The notes below the pieces were generated by a model, which was not told where the DNA came from, did no database searches, and saw only the letters and a program-made list of their open reading frames with translations. 64,000 nt of DNA from Sinomonas atrocyanea (GTDB taxonomy: Bacteria > Actinomycetota > Actinomycetes > Actinomycetales > Micrococcaceae), in the NCBI RefSeq assembly GCF_030811715.1, contig NZ_JAUSRH010000002.1, positions 186,001 through 250,000 on the forward strand, given 5' to 3'. The position numbers and the translations under genes were made by a program. Position 1 is the stretch's first letter, and each line of letters starts with the position of its first letter. Positions 16,949 to 26,161 of the stretch are shown here, one piece after another.

Positions 16949-17632
16949 CTACGCGCCGGTGATGATCGGTGCGCCCAGCACGGCGAGCAGGATCGCCACG
17001 TAGTGGACCGCGAACGCGGCCACCGTGAACGCGTGGAAGAACTCGTGGAAGCCGAAGTGGTGATAGGAGAAGTTGGGGCGGCGGATCCCATAGAAGACCG
17101 CGCCGGCAATGTAGAGCGCGCCGCCGACGCAGATGAGGATCGCCGCGGGGACGCTCGCGGCGAAGAACTCGGGGAGGAACAGCAGGGCCGCGCAGCCGAG
17201 GGCCACGTAGATGGGCACGTACAGCCAGCGCGGGGCGCCCACCCACAGCGTGCGGAACGCGACGCCGGCGACGGCGCCCGCCCAGATGAGCGTCAGCAGC
17301 AGCACTGCCGTGGGGCGGGGGAGGAGGACCCACGAGAGCGGCGTGTAGGTGCCGGCGATGACGAGCATGATGTTCGTGTGGTCGAGCCGCTTGAGCAGGG
17401 CCTTGGTGCGCGGCGCCCAGTTGCCGAGGTGGTAGACGGCGCTCACCGCGAAGAGGAGGAGCCCGGTGACGGCGTAGACCGCCGAGGCGATCTTGCGGTC
17501 GGCGCCGGGGGCGAGCGACACCAGGACGATCCCCGCGGCGAGGGCCAGCGGGGCGGTCGCGGCATGGATCCAGCCGCGCCACGAGGGCTTGAGGGACAGG
17601 AGCTCTGCGCGGATCTCCGCAGGGTGCTGCAT
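16949..17632 (-). CDS. trhA: Hemolysin III / TrhA family (PAQR-like) membrane protein
   Basis: 227-aa seven-helix protein of the PAQR/hemolysin-III family. Conserved metal-site residues are present: SAVYHLGNW (Ser and His), LKRLDHTNIMLVIAGTYTP (Asp-His), and the C-terminal FHEFFHAF pair of histidines. Despite the historical name, members are membrane-stress or lipid-related proteins and need not be toxins. The minus-strand TAGACT lies six bases before the ATG, indicating a leaderless start. Divergent from the isoprenyl synthase, the same pairing as Rv1085c/Rv1086. Confidence 0.9.
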   Translation of the reverse strand: MQHPAEIRAELLSLKPSWRGWIHAATAPLALAAGIVLVSLAPGADRKIASAVYAVTGLLLFAVSAVYHLGNWAPRTKALLKRLDHTNIMLVIAGTYTPLSWVLLPRPTAVLLLTLIWAGAVAGVAFRTLWVGAPRWLYVPIYVALGCAALLFLPEFFAASVPAAILICVGGALYIAGAVFYGIRRPNFSYHHFGFHEFFHAFTVAAFAVHYVAILLAVLGAPIITGA

Positions 17633-17638
17633 GGTCCG

Positions 17639-17699
17639 AGTCTAACTTACGGTCGGGTAGGTTACTGGTCGGTAGCTCCAGATGGTGCTGCGGTAGCCT
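17639..17699. promoter_or_regulatory. Divergent promoters of trhA and the isoprenyl synthase
   Basis: AGTCTA at 17639-17644 reads TAGACT on the minus strand six bases before trhA. TAGCCT at 17694-17699 on the plus strand would give a leader of about 50 bases before the uppS-like ATG. Confidence 0.5.
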
Positions 17700-17757
17700 A
17701 GAGGGGCAGCAGCGTGGGCGCCCGGAACCGGGCACGGATTCGACGGGCGGGAGGGCC

Positions 17758-18519
17758 ATGGAACTGCCCGGCTTCCTCTACGGCTTCTACGAGCGCCGGC
17801 TCCAGCGCTCGCTGAGCCCCGACAGCGTTCCCGGGCACATCGGGGTCATGGTGGACGGCAACCGCCGCTGGGCCCGCCAGTTCAACGCCCCCACGAGCCA
17901 GGGCCACCGCGCCGGGGCTGACAAGATCCACGAGTTCCTCGGCTGGTGCCGCGAGCTCGGCGTGCGCGTCGTGACGCTCTACATGCTCTCGACCGACAAC
18001 CTCGGCCGCTCGTCCGAGGAGCTCGCCGAGCTGGCGGACATCATCGCCGACACGCTGGACCGCCTCGACGAGGACCCGTCCGTGTCCGTGCACGCGATGG
18101 GCGCCCCCGAGATCCTGCCGGACCACCTCGCCGAGCGCCTCGCGCGCCTCACGGCCAAGCCGAGCCCCTCCGAGCCGCTGCACGTCAACGTCGCCGTCGG
18201 CTACGGCGGCCGGCGGGAGATCGTCGACGCCGTGCGCGACCTCCTGCGCGACGCCCTCGCCCGCGGGGAGGACATCGCCGCGCTCGCGGACCGCCTCGAC
18301 GTCGACGACATCTCCCGCTTCCTGTACACCGCGGGCCAGCCGGATCCCGACCTCGTGATCCGCACCTCGGGCGAGCAGCGGCTCTCCGGCTTCCTCATGT
18401 GGCAGAGCGCGTACAGCGAGTTCTACTTCTGCGAGGCCCTCTGGCCGGCCTTCCGCAAGGTGGACTTCCTGCGGGCCCTGCGCGACTATGCGGGCCGCCA
18501 GCGCCGCTTCGGCGTGTAG
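17758..18519 (+). CDS. uppS: Isoprenyl transferase (short-chain Z-prenyl diphosphate synthase type)
   Basis: 253-aa cis-prenyltransferase that condenses isopentenyl diphosphate onto allylic primers. Family motifs are intact: [14 protein letters not shown] (catalytic Asp, about residues 23-36), [33 protein letters not shown], and the C-terminal signature [28 protein letters not shown]. Its closest context parallel is Rv1086, the mycobacterial Z,E-farnesyl diphosphate synthase, so the product may be a short chain that a second enzyme extends to the lipid carrier. GGGAGG precedes the ATG. The gene ends eight bases before the convergent MFS gene. Confidence 0.9.
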   Translation: MELPGFLYGFYERRLQRSLSPDSVPGHIGVMVDGNRRWARQFNAPTSQGHRAGADKIHEFLGWCRELGVRVVTLYMLSTDNLGRSSEELAELADIIADTLDRLDEDPSVSVHAMGAPEILPDHLAERLARLTAKPSPSEPLHVNVAVGYGGRREIVDAVRDLLRDALARGEDIAALADRLDVDDISRFLYTAGQPDPDLVIRTSGEQRLSGFLMWQSAYSEFYFCEALWPAFRKVDFLRALRDYAGRQRRFGV

Positions 18520-18527
18520 CTAGGCAG

Positions 18528-19736
18528 CTAGGCCTCGGTCCGGGTGGTCCGCAGCCCCCGCGCGACGGCGAGCAACGAGGCGAGGCACACGCCCGCGACC
18601 CCGAGCAGGAGCATCGTGTAGGTCGCGACGCCGGCCAGGGCGGCGAGCAGGAGCGGCAGGAGGAACCCTGCATAGCTCACGCTGTAGTACACGCCGGTCA
18701 GCCCGGCGAGGTCGCGGGGCCCGGCGATGGCCTGGACCTCCTTGAGCCCCGAGACCAGGCACGTGCCGTAGGCCGCGCCGAGGACCGCGGCTGCCGCCGC
18801 GCCGAGCCACGGGGAGAGCGCCGCGGCGCTGGCGGCGGCAAGCAGGAGCCCCGCGAGCATCGCGCCCAGGCCGACGATCCCCGACCGCCCTCCGGTCGCC
18901 GCCTCCAGCCGCGGCACGAGCGGCTGCACGAGCGCGCCGATCCCGAGCGTGAGCACCGTCAGTCCCGTCGCATAGGCGAGGGCCCACGGGCCCATCGCCG
19001 GAGCCTCGAGGAGCGGGATGACGGCGTAGCCGATCCCGGCCGTGGCGAAGATCCAGGGCGCGGCAGGCAGCACGACGCGGACGAAGCGCGCGTGTCCCGC
19101 GAGCGGCACGCGCAGGTCCTCCCAGAGGCTGGCCGCCGCGCCCGCGGGCAGGGGCGGAGCCGTCTCCGGGACGCCGGCGAGCAGCCCGAGCGCCGCCGCC
19201 GAGACGACCAGGTGGACGGCGTAGGGCAGGAGCGAGGGAAGCGGGGCCCACTGCGCGAGCGAGCCTGCCACGCCTGCGCCGATCCCGAAGCCCAGGGTGA
19301 GCGCGAGCGCCGGGCGGCGGGCCCCCGCCGTCGTGCGCGCGGCGTCGCCGAGGAGGGGATCGAAGCGGGGCGAGGTGAGCTCCTTGACCCAGCTCGTGCC
19401 GACCGACATGGCGATGCCCACCGAGACGCCGGCGAGCAGGCGCCCGGCGCACATCACCGCGGGCACGGCCGCGCCGAGGGCGAGGACCACGCTCGCGAGC
19501 GCGCCGAAGACGACGCCCGCGCGGACAAGGGGGCGCCTGCCGCGGCGGTCGGACAGGGCGCCGCCGAGGAGGAGGCCGGGCACGAGCCCGGCCACGTAGG
19601 TGCCCAGGAACAGGTCCACCGTGACTGCCGCGTAGCCGAACCTGGCCTCGTACAGGTGCAGCAGGGGCGTGAAGTGGTTCCCTCCCCAGGCGATGGCGAA
19701 CAGGGCGGTGGCGGCGCGGAGCCAGGGGCGGTGCAT
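18528..19736 (-). CDS. MFS transporter
   Basis: 402-aa permease with about 12 hydrophobic segments. The loop 2-3 motif [17 protein letters not shown] is at about residues 58-74 and the fifth-helix [12 protein letters not shown] region fits a proton-antiport drug-efflux type. The substrate is unknown. It lies 78 bases downstream of a GntR regulator on the same strand, so the two probably form one unit. With its regulator it interrupts an order (uppS then phoH) that is otherwise conserved, which suggests an accessory insertion. Weak AG-rich ribosome site. Confidence 0.85.
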   Translation of the reverse strand: MHRPWLRAATALFAIAWGGNHFTPLLHLYEARFGYAAVTVDLFLGTYVAGLVPGLLLGGALSDRRGRRPLVRAGVVFGALASVVLALGAAVPAVMCAGRLLAGVSVGIAMSVGTSWVKELTSPRFDPLLGDAARTTAGARRPALALTLGFGIGAGVAGSLAQWAPLPSLLPYAVHLVVSAAALGLLAGVPETAPPLPAGAAASLWEDLRVPLAGHARFVRVVLPAAPWIFATAGIGYAVIPLLEAPAMGPWALAYATGLTVLTLGIGALVQPLVPRLEAATGGRSGIVGLGAMLAGLLLAAASAAALSPWLGAAAAAVLGAAYGTCLVSGLKEVQAIAGPRDLAGLTGVYYSVSYAGFLLPLLLAALAGVATYTMLLLGVAGVCLASLLAVARGLRTTRTEA

Positions 19737-19814
19737 GGACAGCTTTCTTCTCAGGGGGATGCGGTGAGGGGAGCGGGGCGGATCAGGGGGGTGCGGACGG
19801 GGCGGCCGGGGCCC

Positions 19815-20468
19815 TCAGGAGCCGGAGGGGCGGGGGGCGTCGATGCCCACGTGGGTGCGCAGGAGGGTCGCATACCCGGCGGCGTCGCCTCGGTCGAGGA
19901 ACGTGGTGAGCCGGCGGTGGTCGGACAGGAACCGGGCCAGGTTGGCCTCGCCCTGGCGGACGATCGCGTGGGTGAGCCGCTCGAGTCGGGGCCGGATCTG
20001 GCCGTAGAACGCGCCCGTGAGCGCGTTGCCGGAGGCGGCGGCGACGGCGGCGTGGAAGGCGTGGTCGGCACGGGCGAACGCGAGCGCGTCGCCGGCGTCG
20101 ATCGCGCGCTGCTGGGCCTCGAGGAGGCGGGCGAGCGCCGGAGCGGTCGCCCCCTCGGTCCGCGGCCCGTGGGCGACGGCCCGCACGGACTCGGACTCGA
20201 GCATGACCCGGGCCTCGAGGAGCTGGCGGGTCGCGGCGTCATCCTCCGCGGTCACCACCGCGCCCTTCTTCGGGTACAGGCGCAGCAGCCCCTCGGAGGC
20301 GAGCCGCAGGAAGGCCTCCCGGACCGGCGTGCGGCTCATCCCGAGGACTGCGGACTGCTCGCCCTCCGTGATGAGCGCTCCCGGCGCGAGGGCTCCGGAG
20401 ACGACGGCGTCCGCGAGCGCCGCATGCGCGCGCTCGGCGGCTGTCTGGGGCTGCTCGGTACCGGCCAT
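19815..20468 (-). CDS. GntR-family (FCD/FadR-type) transcriptional regulator
   Basis: 217-aa repressor. The N-terminal winged helix covers about residues 12-75: an entry helix ([22 protein letters not shown]), then the recognition region [20 protein letters not shown]. The C-terminal all-helical FCD sensor domain starts near residue 85 and contains an Asp (RADHAF) and histidines (FLSDHRRL) that bind metal or organic acid in this family. A perfect palindrome 17 bases before the ATG is the probable autoregulatory operator. The MFS gene downstream is the likely target. Confidence 0.9.
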   Translation of the reverse strand: MAGTEQPQTAAERAHAALADAVVSGALAPGALITEGEQSAVLGMSRTPVREAFLRLASEGLLRLYPKKGAVVTAEDDAATRQLLEARVMLESESVRAVAHGPRTEGATAPALARLLEAQQRAIDAGDALAFARADHAFHAAVAAASGNALTGAFYGQIRPRLERLTHAIVRQGEANLARFLSDHRRLTTFLDRGDAAGYATLLRTHVGIDAPRPSGS

Positions 20469-20484
20469 GCCTCCAGCCTACTCT

Positions 20485-20504
20485 TGCATCTATTGATAGA
20501 TGCA
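20485..20504. promoter_or_regulatory. Perfect palindromic operator upstream of gntR
   Basis: TGCATCTAT (20485-20493) and ATAGATGCA (20496-20504) are exact reverse complements around TG. The AT-rich island lies 17 bases upstream of the GntR start, the usual place for an autoregulatory site of a FadR-type protein. Confidence 0.65.
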
Positions 20505-20625
20505 TCAGATGGGGCGCTCCCAGGCGTGATTTGCCGGACACTCCCCGCGCGTTCATCCGCACGTCATGTGGCGCGGCGTACATTGTGGCCATCGGAGGTA
20601 TCCGCCTCCGGTACGGGGAGGCCGA

Positions 20626-20733
20626 ATGTGGGCGCTGCGCTGCAGCAGTCCAGGGAGGCCGGTTCCGGCCTCCGGGCCGAGCCGGACGGAACTGGAGAAC
20701 GCCGGGGAGACCCGGGGGCTGGAGTCGACGTGA
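20626..20733 (+). CDS. Short ORF translationally coupled to phoH2 (candidate antitoxin/leader peptide)
   Basis: 35-codon frame beginning [10 protein letters not shown] and ending [15 protein letters not shown] lies four bases before the ATG, a stronger ribosome site than that of phoH2 itself, and the TGA shares the sequence GTGA with the phoH2 start (20730-20733). In mycobacteria PhoH2 is paired with a short upstream overlapping gene, phoAT, acting as antitoxin; this ORF holds the same position but similarity cannot be tested here. It could instead be a leader peptide that controls phoH2 translation. A GGAGGCC...GGCCTCC hairpin lies inside the coding part. An in-frame ATG at 20566 would give 55 residues but lacks a ribosome site. 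Confidence 0.45.
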   Translation: MWALRCSSPGRPVPASGPSRTELENAGETRGLEST

Positions 20734-22091
20734 CGACCACTGGAATGCTGCCCGAAGAGACCACCGCCGCAGGCGCCCCCGCCGGGGACCCGCGGAGGAC
20801 CTACGTCCTGGACACGTCCGTGCTGCTGTCGGATCCGCGGGCGCTCCTGCGCTTCGCCGAGCACGAGGTGGTGATCCCCGTCGTCGTGATCACCGAGCTT
20901 GAGGGCAAGCGCCACGACCCCGAACTGGGCTACTTCGCCCGCAAGGCCCTGCGCCTGCTCGACGACCTGCGCATCCGGCACGGGAGCCTCAGCCGGCCCG
21001 TCCCGCTCGCGGCGGACGGCGCGGCCGAGGGCGGGACCCTCACGGTCGAGCTCAACCACATCTCCGCGGACGTGCTCCCTGCGGGCTTCCGCAGTGGCGA
21101 GAACGACTCCCGCATCCTCGCCGTCGCCAAGAACCTGGCCAACGAGGGGCGCTCGGTGACGCTCGTGTCCAAGGACCTCCCGATGCGGGTCAAGGCCTCC
21201 GCCATGGGCCTCGACGCGGACGAGTACCGCAACGAGCAGATCGTCGACTCCGGCTGGACCGGGGTGGCCGAGGTCGACGCGGACGAGGAGCAGATCGGCG
21301 CGCTCTACGGGCACGAGCCGGTCTTCATCCCCGAGGCGGCCGAGATGCCGGTCAACACCGGCCTCGTGGTGCTCTCGCACCGCGGCTCCGCCCTCGGGCG
21401 CGTGGGGGCCGACAAGCAGGTGCGGCTCGTGCGCGGCGACCGCGAGGTGTTCGGGCTCCACGGGCGCTCGGCCGAGCAGCGGCTCGCGATCGACCTGCTC
21501 ATGGACCCCGGCGTGGGCATCGTCTCGCTCGGCGGCAAGGCCGGCACCGGCAAGTCCGCGCTCGCCCTGTGTGCGGGCCTCGAGGCCGTGATGGAGCGTG
21601 GCGAGCACAAGAAGGTCGTCGTGTTCCGCCCGCTCTTCGCCGTGGGCGGCCAGGAGCTCGGCTACCTGCCCGGCACCGAGGCCGAGAAGATGAACCCGTG
21701 GGGCCAGGCCGTCTTCGATACCCTGGGCGCGCTCGTGGGCAAGGACGTCCTCGACCACGTCATGGATGCCGGCCTGATCGAGGTCCTCCCGCTCACCCAC
21801 ATCCGCGGCCGGTCGCTGCACGACTCGTTCGTGATCGTGGACGAGGCCCAGTCACTCGAGAAGAACGTGCTCCTGACCGTCATGAGCCGCATCGGGCAGA
21901 ATTCCAAGATCGTGCTCACGCACGACGTCGCCCAGCGGGACAACCTACGGGTCGGCCGGCACGACGGGATCGCCGCCGTGGTCGAGACCCTCAAGGGCCA
22001 CCCCCTGTTCGGCCACGTGACGCTCACCCGCTCCGAGCGCTCGCCCATCGCCGCGCTCGTCACCGAGCTGCTCGAGGGGGCAGAGATCTAG
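20730..22091 (+). CDS. phoH2: PhoH family protein, PIN-PhoH fusion (PhoH2 type)
   Basis: 453-aa cytoplasmic protein. The N-terminal PIN nuclease domain (about residues 20-150) has acidic residues in [19 protein letters not shown] and [12 protein letters not shown]. The C-terminal PhoH ATPase carries Walker [14 protein letters not shown] (about 270) and Walker [11 protein letters not shown]. Proteins of this design act as sequence-selective RNA helicase/ribonucleases, and mycobacterial ones behave as toxins. GTG 20730 is chosen because GGAG is six bases upstream and it couples to the short ORF at 20626. It sits 5' to fumarase and glpX as in Rv1095-Rv1099c. Confidence 0.93.
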   Translation: MTTTGMLPEETTAAGAPAGDPRRTYVLDTSVLLSDPRALLRFAEHEVVIPVVVITELEGKRHDPELGYFARKALRLLDDLRIRHGSLSRPVPLAADGAAEGGTLTVELNHISADVLPAGFRSGENDSRILAVAKNLANEGRSVTLVSKDLPMRVKASAMGLDADEYRNEQIVDSGWTGVAEVDADEEQIGALYGHEPVFIPEAAEMPVNTGLVVLSHRGSALGRVGADKQVRLVRGDREVFGLHGRSAEQRLAIDLLMDPGVGIVSLGGKAGTGKSALALCAGLEAVMERGEHKKVVVFRPLFAVGGQELGYLPGTEAEKMNPWGQAVFDTLGALVGKDVLDHVMDAGLIEVLPLTHIRGRSLHDSFVIVDEAQSLEKNVLLTVMSRIGQNSKIVLTHDVAQRDNLRVGRHDGIAAVVETLKGHPLFGHVTLTRSERSPIAALVTELLEGAEI

Positions 22092-22143
22092 TCCCCGCGC
22101 CCTGCCGGGCCGCCAGCGCCCGGCGACCGGCCGCCGTCGTCCT

Positions 22144-22815
22144 TCAGTCCCGCTCCGGGACGCCGAGGAAGGCGGCGGCCGGCGCGTGCCCGCTCACCTC
22201 GAGCTGCCACCGGGGGCGCCGGAACGCCTCCTTCGCGAGGCGGAAGCGGAGTTCGCGTTCGACGACGCCGGGGGCGCCCCCGCAGCGCGCCTCGCCGTTG
22301 GGCTCGTACCCGAGGGAGCGGCTGACGCCGATCGAGGGCGCGTTCCAGTCGTAGGCGCTGGTCTGGGCGACCTCGGCGTCGAGGTGGTCGAAGGCCCACA
22401 GCAGCACGGCCGCGCGCATCTCGGTGCCGAGCCCCAGACCGCGCGCCGAGCGGCGCAGCCACGAGCCGGTGCCCACCGTGCGCAGCGCGGCGAAGTCGGT
22501 GGCCCCGACGTCCTGGGCGCCGAGGAACTCGCCCTCCCGCGACCAGAGGCCGAACATGATGGTCCACGCCTCGGGGCTGGATCGGAGGCGCGACTCCCAG
22601 ATCCACCGTGCGCTGTTGGCCGCGATGTTCTCGGACTCGTCCCATGCGTTGGCCAGGGCGGAGCGCCCGGGCGGGGCGAGGGCGCGGTCGGTGAGGCCGC
22701 CGCGGGCTGCCTCGACGTAGCGCGGGATGTCCTCGTCACGGAGGGGCCGGAGCTCGAGCCGAGGGGTGCGCAGGCAGAGGCCGAAGAGGGGCCAGGCGTC
22801 CTCGAGCGTCATCAT
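22144..22815 (-). CDS. GNAT family N-acetyltransferase (RimJ/RimL-like)
   Basis: 223-aa acyl-CoA-dependent transferase. RLELRPLRDEDIPRYVEAARGG begins the fold, the acetyl-CoA pyrophosphate loop is RSARGLGLGTEMRAAVLLWAF (about residues 125-145), and SIGVSRSLGYEPNG near 165 is the typical late motif (NxxSxxVxExxGF-like). This set resembles RimJ/RimL-type enzymes acting on protein N-termini or small amines; the acceptor is unknown. Minus-strand TAGCGT lies six bases before the ATG (or nine before a second ATG). Convergent with phoH2, divergent from the prepilin peptidase. Confidence 0.85.
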   Translation of the reverse strand: MMTLEDAWPLFGLCLRTPRLELRPLRDEDIPRYVEAARGGLTDRALAPPGRSALANAWDESENIAANSARWIWESRLRSSPEAWTIMFGLWSREGEFLGAQDVGATDFAALRTVGTGSWLRRSARGLGLGTEMRAAVLLWAFDHLDAEVAQTSAYDWNAPSIGVSRSLGYEPNGEARCGGAPGVVERELRFRLAKEAFRRPRWQLEVSGHAPAAAFLGVPERD

Positions 22816-22821
22816 CCCGCC

Positions 22822-22866
22822 ACGCTAGCCCAGCTCCGGCCGAGGTGAGGCCCGTGGCGCTAGTGT
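22822..22866. promoter_or_regulatory. Divergent leaderless -10 elements (GNAT / prepilin peptidase)
   Basis: ACGCTA (22822-22827) reads TAGCGT on the minus strand six bases before the GNAT ATG. TAGTGT (22861-22866) on the plus strand is seven bases before the GTG of the peptidase. Confidence 0.55.
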
Positions 22867-22873
22867 CCACAGT

Positions 22874-23386
22874 GTGACCGACCGACTTCCCGAGCTGTGG
22901 CAGGCCAGCCCCGTCGCGTTCTGGCTCGTCGTCGCGTGCCTGGCCTACTACCTCTGGATGGCCGCGCGGCTCGCCGTGATCGACATCCGCAGCCATCTGC
23001 TCCCGAACCGGATCGTCCTGCCGAGCTACTGGGCGGCGGTCCCGCTCACCGTCGCCGCGGTGGTGGCGGCCGGGGGCTTCGATGCCGGGGCGGCCGTGCG
23101 GGTCCTCGGCGGCGGCGCCGTGCTGTGGCTCGTCTACTTCGTGCTGCGGGTGGTCTACCCGGCCGGGATGGGGTTCGGGGACGTCAAGCTCGCCGGCGTG
23201 CTCGGCCTGTACCTGGGCTTCCTGAGCTGGCAGCACCTGTTCTGGGGCACCGCGGTGGCGTTCCTGCTCGGAGGCCTGTACGGCCTGGGGCTCATCGTCA
23301 CGCGCCGGGGCACCGCCAAGTCCGCCATCCCCTTCGGCCCGTTCATGCTCGCGGGGACCGCGATCGCGCTCGTGCTGCCCGCCTGA
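22874..23386 (+). CDS. A24-family prepilin peptidase (short form)
   Basis: 170-aa membrane aspartyl protease of the type IV prepilin/TadV type, which trims leader peptides of pilin-like proteins. The two catalytic aspartates are in AVIDIRSHLLPNR (about residue 37) and in GMGFGDVKLAG (about residue 98, GxGDxK-like motif). It lacks the N-terminal methylase domain of PilD. No pilin or secretion ATPase gene is in the window, so it stands alone. The gene ends six bases before the convergent NUDIX gene. Confidence 0.88.
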   Translation: MTDRLPELWQASPVAFWLVVACLAYYLWMAARLAVIDIRSHLLPNRIVLPSYWAAVPLTVAAVVAAGGFDAGAAVRVLGGGAVLWLVYFVLRVVYPAGMGFGDVKLAGVLGLYLGFLSWQHLFWGTAVAFLLGGLYGLGLIVTRRGTAKSAIPFGPFMLAGTAIALVLPA

Positions 23387-23392
23387 GCCGCC

Positions 23393-23863
23393 TCAGCCGA
23401 CGAAGTGGGCGCGGCGCTCCGGGTCGAGGGCCCATTCGATGGCGCGGCCGTGCAGCGGCGGCACCTCGGGCAGGCCGTCGCGGGAGAACCAGCCGACCTC
23501 GAGGTTCTCGTCGTCGTTCACCCGTGCCTCGCCGCCCGTGTACGAGCAGGCCATCACGACGTCGAGGTACTGGGCGTGGTCGCCGTTGGGGTACACCACC
23601 GGGGCCGTGATGCCGACGCCGGCGAGGTGGGTGACCGCCACGTGGACACCGGTCTCCTCGAGCACCTCGCGCACCGCCGTCGCCGCGGGCTCCTCGCCCG
23701 GCTCGACGATGCCCGCGGGGACTGTCCAGCGCCCGTTGTCGGCGCGCCGGACGAGGAGGAGGCGGCCGGCGTCGTCCGTCACGACGGCCTTGACCCCCGG
23801 GAGCCAGAGCGGGTGGTCGCCGACCATGTCGCGCAGGGTGAGGATGAAGTCAGGCGTGGGCAC
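23393..23863 (-). CDS. NUDIX hydrolase
   Basis: 156-aa hydrolase with a complete Nudix box: GIVEPGEEPAATAVREVLEETGV at about residues 51-73, including the metal-binding REVLEE core. Such enzymes split nucleoside diphosphates linked to another group; the LPGVKAVVTDDAGRLLLVRR start is common in actinobacterial members of unknown substrate. GTG start seven bases after a minus-strand TAGTCT, so leaderless. Convergent with the prepilin peptidase; upstream lies the gap with a long stem-loop after fumarase. Confidence 0.9.
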   Translation of the reverse strand: MPTPDFILTLRDMVGDHPLWLPGVKAVVTDDAGRLLLVRRADNGRWTVPAGIVEPGEEPAATAVREVLEETGVHVAVTHLAGVGITAPVVYPNGDHAQYLDVVMACSYTGGEARVNDDENLEVGWFSRDGLPEVPPLHGRAIEWALDPERRAHFVG

Positions 23864-23922
23864 GGCACTCAGACTACCCGGGGCAGCCGCGGCGTCCCGC
23901 AGCCGGCCCCGCTCCAGACGCC

Positions 23923-23990
23923 CTGAAGGCCACCCCCTGGACGTCGATGTCAGGACAAAGACTCCCAGGAGGTGACCTTCAGGAGGTGAC
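23923..23990. repeat. Long imperfect stem-loop with a tandem AGGAGGTGAC repeat
   Basis: Positions 23923-23939 (CTGAAGGCCACCCCCTG) pair with 23966-23982 (CAGGAGGTGACCTTCAG) with only G-U type mismatches. CAGGAGGTGAC is repeated directly at 23966 and 23980. It lies just downstream of fumarase and may be its terminator. Confidence 0.45.
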
Positions 23991-24009
23991 TCTCGTCAGG
24001 GGCGGCGGA

Positions 24010-25449
24010 CTACTTGTTGGTGCCCGTCATGGTGGTGACGTCGAGGGCCTTGTCGAGGTCGGCCTCGGAGACCTTGCCGTCGCCTTCGCCCACGTAGCCG
24101 AGCGCGACCGTCGCCTCGCGGATCGTCAGGCCCTCCTTGACGGCCTTCTTGGCGATCGCCGCGGCGTTCTCGTAGCCGATGAACTTGTTCAGCGGCGTGA
24201 CGATCGAGGGCGAGGCCTCGGCGAGGAAGCGTGCGCGCTCGACGTTGGCCTGGATGCCGTCCACCATCTTGTCCGCCATGACACGGGCCGTGTTGGCGAG
24301 CAGACGGATGGACTCGAGCAGGTTCGCGGCCATGACCGGGATGCCGACGTTGAGCTCGAAGGCGCCGTTGGTCGAGGACAGGGCGATCGTCGTGTCGTTG
24401 CCGATCACCTGCGCGGCCACCATGATCGCGGCCTCGCAGATGACGGGGTTGACCTTGCCCGGCATGATCGAGGAGCCCGGCTGGAGGTCGGGGATCGCGA
24501 TCTCGCCGAGGCCGGTGTTCGGGCCCGAGCCCATCCAGCGCAGGTCGTTGGCGATCTTCATGATCGAGTACGCGATGTTGCGCAGCTGGCCCGAGGCCTC
24601 GATGAGGCCGTCGCGGTTCGCCTGGGCCTCGAAGTGGTTGCGCGCCTCGGTGATGGGCAGCGCCGTGTCGGCCGCGAGGAGCTCGATGACGCGCTGCGGG
24701 AAGCCCGCGGGGGTGTTGATGCCCGTGCCGACAGCGGTGCCGCCGAGGGGCACCTCGGCGACGCGGGGGAGCGAGGACTCGATGCGCTCGATCCCGTAGC
24801 GCACCTGCGCCTCGTAGCCGCCGAACTCCTGGCCGAGGGTCACCGGCGTGGCGTCCATGAGGTGCGTGCGGCCGGACTTCACGATGTCCTTGAACTCCTC
24901 GGCCTTGCGGCTCAACGACGCCGCCAGGTGCGTGAGCGCGGGCACGAGGTCGTTCAGGAGGGCGTTGGTCGCGGCGACGTGCACCGAGGTGGGGAAGACG
25001 TCGTTGGAAGACTGGGAGGCGTTGACGTGGTCGTTCGGGTGGACGACCTTGTCGCTGCCCGCCTCCTTGAGCGCGCGCGTGGCGAGCTCGGCGAGGACCT
25101 CGTTCATGTTCATGTTGCTGGACGTGCCCGATCCGGTCTGGAACACGTCGATGGGGAAGTGCGCGTCGAATTCGCCGGCGGCAACGCGGTCGGCGGCAGC
25201 GGCGATCGCGTCGGCGAGCTCGGCGTCGATCACGCCGAGGTCCTCGTTGGCGCGCGCGGCGGCCTTCTTCACCCGCGCGAGCGCCTCGATGTGCTTGCGC
25301 TCGAGGGTCTTGCCCGAGATCGGGAAGTTCTCGACGGCGCGCTGCGTCTGGGCGCGGTAGAGGGCCGAGGCGGGCACGCGCACCTCGCCCATCGTGTCGT
25401 GCTCGATCCGGTATTCCGTGGCAGGGGCCTGCACTGCAGAGTCAGTCAT
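24010..25449 (-). CDS. fumC: Class II fumarate hydratase / aspartase family (fumarase most likely)
   Basis: 479-aa homotetrameric lyase. The superfamily signature [12 protein letters not shown] is at about residue 330, the substrate-binding [12 protein letters not shown] near 110 and [18 protein letters not shown] near 145, and [12 protein letters not shown] near 200. These fit fumarase C, which hydrates fumarate to malate in the TCA cycle; aspartate ammonia-lyase has a very similar sequence (and the [17 protein letters not shown] start is shared), so aspartase is the main alternative. Context beside glpX and carbonic anhydrase matches mycobacterial fum (Rv1098c). Minus-strand TAATCT lies seven bases before the ATG, suggesting leaderless transcription. 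Confidence 0.88.
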   Translation of the reverse strand: MTDSAVQAPATEYRIEHDTMGEVRVPASALYRAQTQRAVENFPISGKTLERKHIEALARVKKAAARANEDLGVIDAELADAIAAAADRVAAGEFDAHFPIDVFQTGSGTSSNMNMNEVLAELATRALKEAGSDKVVHPNDHVNASQSSNDVFPTSVHVAATNALLNDLVPALTHLAASLSRKAEEFKDIVKSGRTHLMDATPVTLGQEFGGYEAQVRYGIERIESSLPRVAEVPLGGTAVGTGINTPAGFPQRVIELLAADTALPITEARNHFEAQANRDGLIEASGQLRNIAYSIMKIANDLRWMGSGPNTGLGEIAIPDLQPGSSIMPGKVNPVICEAAIMVAAQVIGNDTTIALSSTNGAFELNVGIPVMAANLLESIRLLANTARVMADKMVDGIQANVERARFLAEASPSIVTPLNKFIGYENAAAIAKKAVKEGLTIREATVALGYVGEGDGKVSEADLDKALDVTTMTGTNK

Positions 25450-25470
25450 GGCTCCCAGATTAGCCCCGGA

Positions 25471-25503
25471 CGCAGGGCACTCCCGAACCGGGAGCGCCCT
25501 GCG
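25471..25503. terminator. Terminator between carbonic anhydrase and fumarase
   Basis: CGCAGGGC-A-CTCCCG pairs with CGGGAG-C-GCCCTGCG around an AAC loop. The hairpin separates the carbonic anhydrase message from the fumarase promoter, so the two same-strand genes are likely transcribed apart. Confidence 0.75.
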
Positions 25504-25527
25504 GCGGACGCGGACCGGGGAGGGGGA

Positions 25528-26142
25528 CTAGACGTCCCCGAAGCCGGAGACGAGCTCGGCCTTGCCCTCGGCCAGGTGGTAGCAGACGCCGAGGACGGCG
25601 GTGCGCCCCTCCTCGACGGCGGTCGCGATGGTCTGGGACGTGTCGAGGAGCCGCTTGCCGGTCTGGCGGACGTGCTCGACGACGGTGCTGTCGACGTCGG
25701 TGATCCCGTTGCGCTGGGCCGTGAGGACCGAGGGCATGATGCGCTCGACGAGGTCGCGGACGAACCCGCCCGGCATCGTGCCGGTCTCGTACGCCTGGAC
25801 ACTCGCCGTGACGGCGCCGCAGGAGTCGTGGCCGAGGACCACGATGAGCGGGACGTTGAGCGGCTCGACCGCGTACTCGAGCGAGCCGAGCACGGCCTCG
25901 TCGATGACGTGGCCTGCGGAGCGGACCACGAACGCGTCCCCGAGGCCGAGGTCGAAGATGATCTCCGCGGCGAGGCGCGAGTCCGAGCAGCCGAAGATCA
26001 CGCACACGGGGTTCTGCGACGCCACGAGCTCGTGGCGGCGGGCCGAGTCCTGGTTCGGGTGGAGGCTCGCGCCATCCACGAAGCGCTGGTTTCCGTCGCG
26101 CAGCATCTGCCACGCCTGGGCGGGAGAAAGAGTCTGGGTCAC
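25528..26142 (-). CDS. Beta-class carbonic anhydrase
   Basis: 204-aa zinc enzyme interconverting CO2 and bicarbonate in the cytoplasm. Zinc ligands are in [14 protein letters not shown] (Cys, with the Asp-Arg dyad, about residues 47-60) and [10 protein letters not shown] (His and Cys, about residue 108). [11 protein letters not shown] is the usual connecting motif. GTG start seven bases after minus-strand TAGAGT. DUF4245 lies 19 bases upstream on the same strand. Terminated by the hairpin at 25471-25503. Confidence 0.95.
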   Translation of the reverse strand: MTQTLSPAQAWQMLRDGNQRFVDGASLHPNQDSARRHELVASQNPVCVIFGCSDSRLAAEIIFDLGLGDAFVVRSAGHVIDEAVLGSLEYAVEPLNVPLIVVLGHDSCGAVTASVQAYETGTMPGGFVRDLVERIMPSVLTAQRNGITDVDSTVVEHVRQTGKRLLDTSQTIATAVEEGRTAVLGVCYHLAEGKAELVSGFGDV

Positions 26143-26161
26143 GGGCCCTACTCTACGGGAG

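Noticed and set aside
20531-20902. 123-aa plus-strand frame overlapping phoH2 as the antitoxin gene
   Set aside because: It overlaps phoH2 by more than 170 bases, has no ribosome site and reads as Arg/Gly shadow sequence. The 35-codon frame at 20626 is the better candidate.
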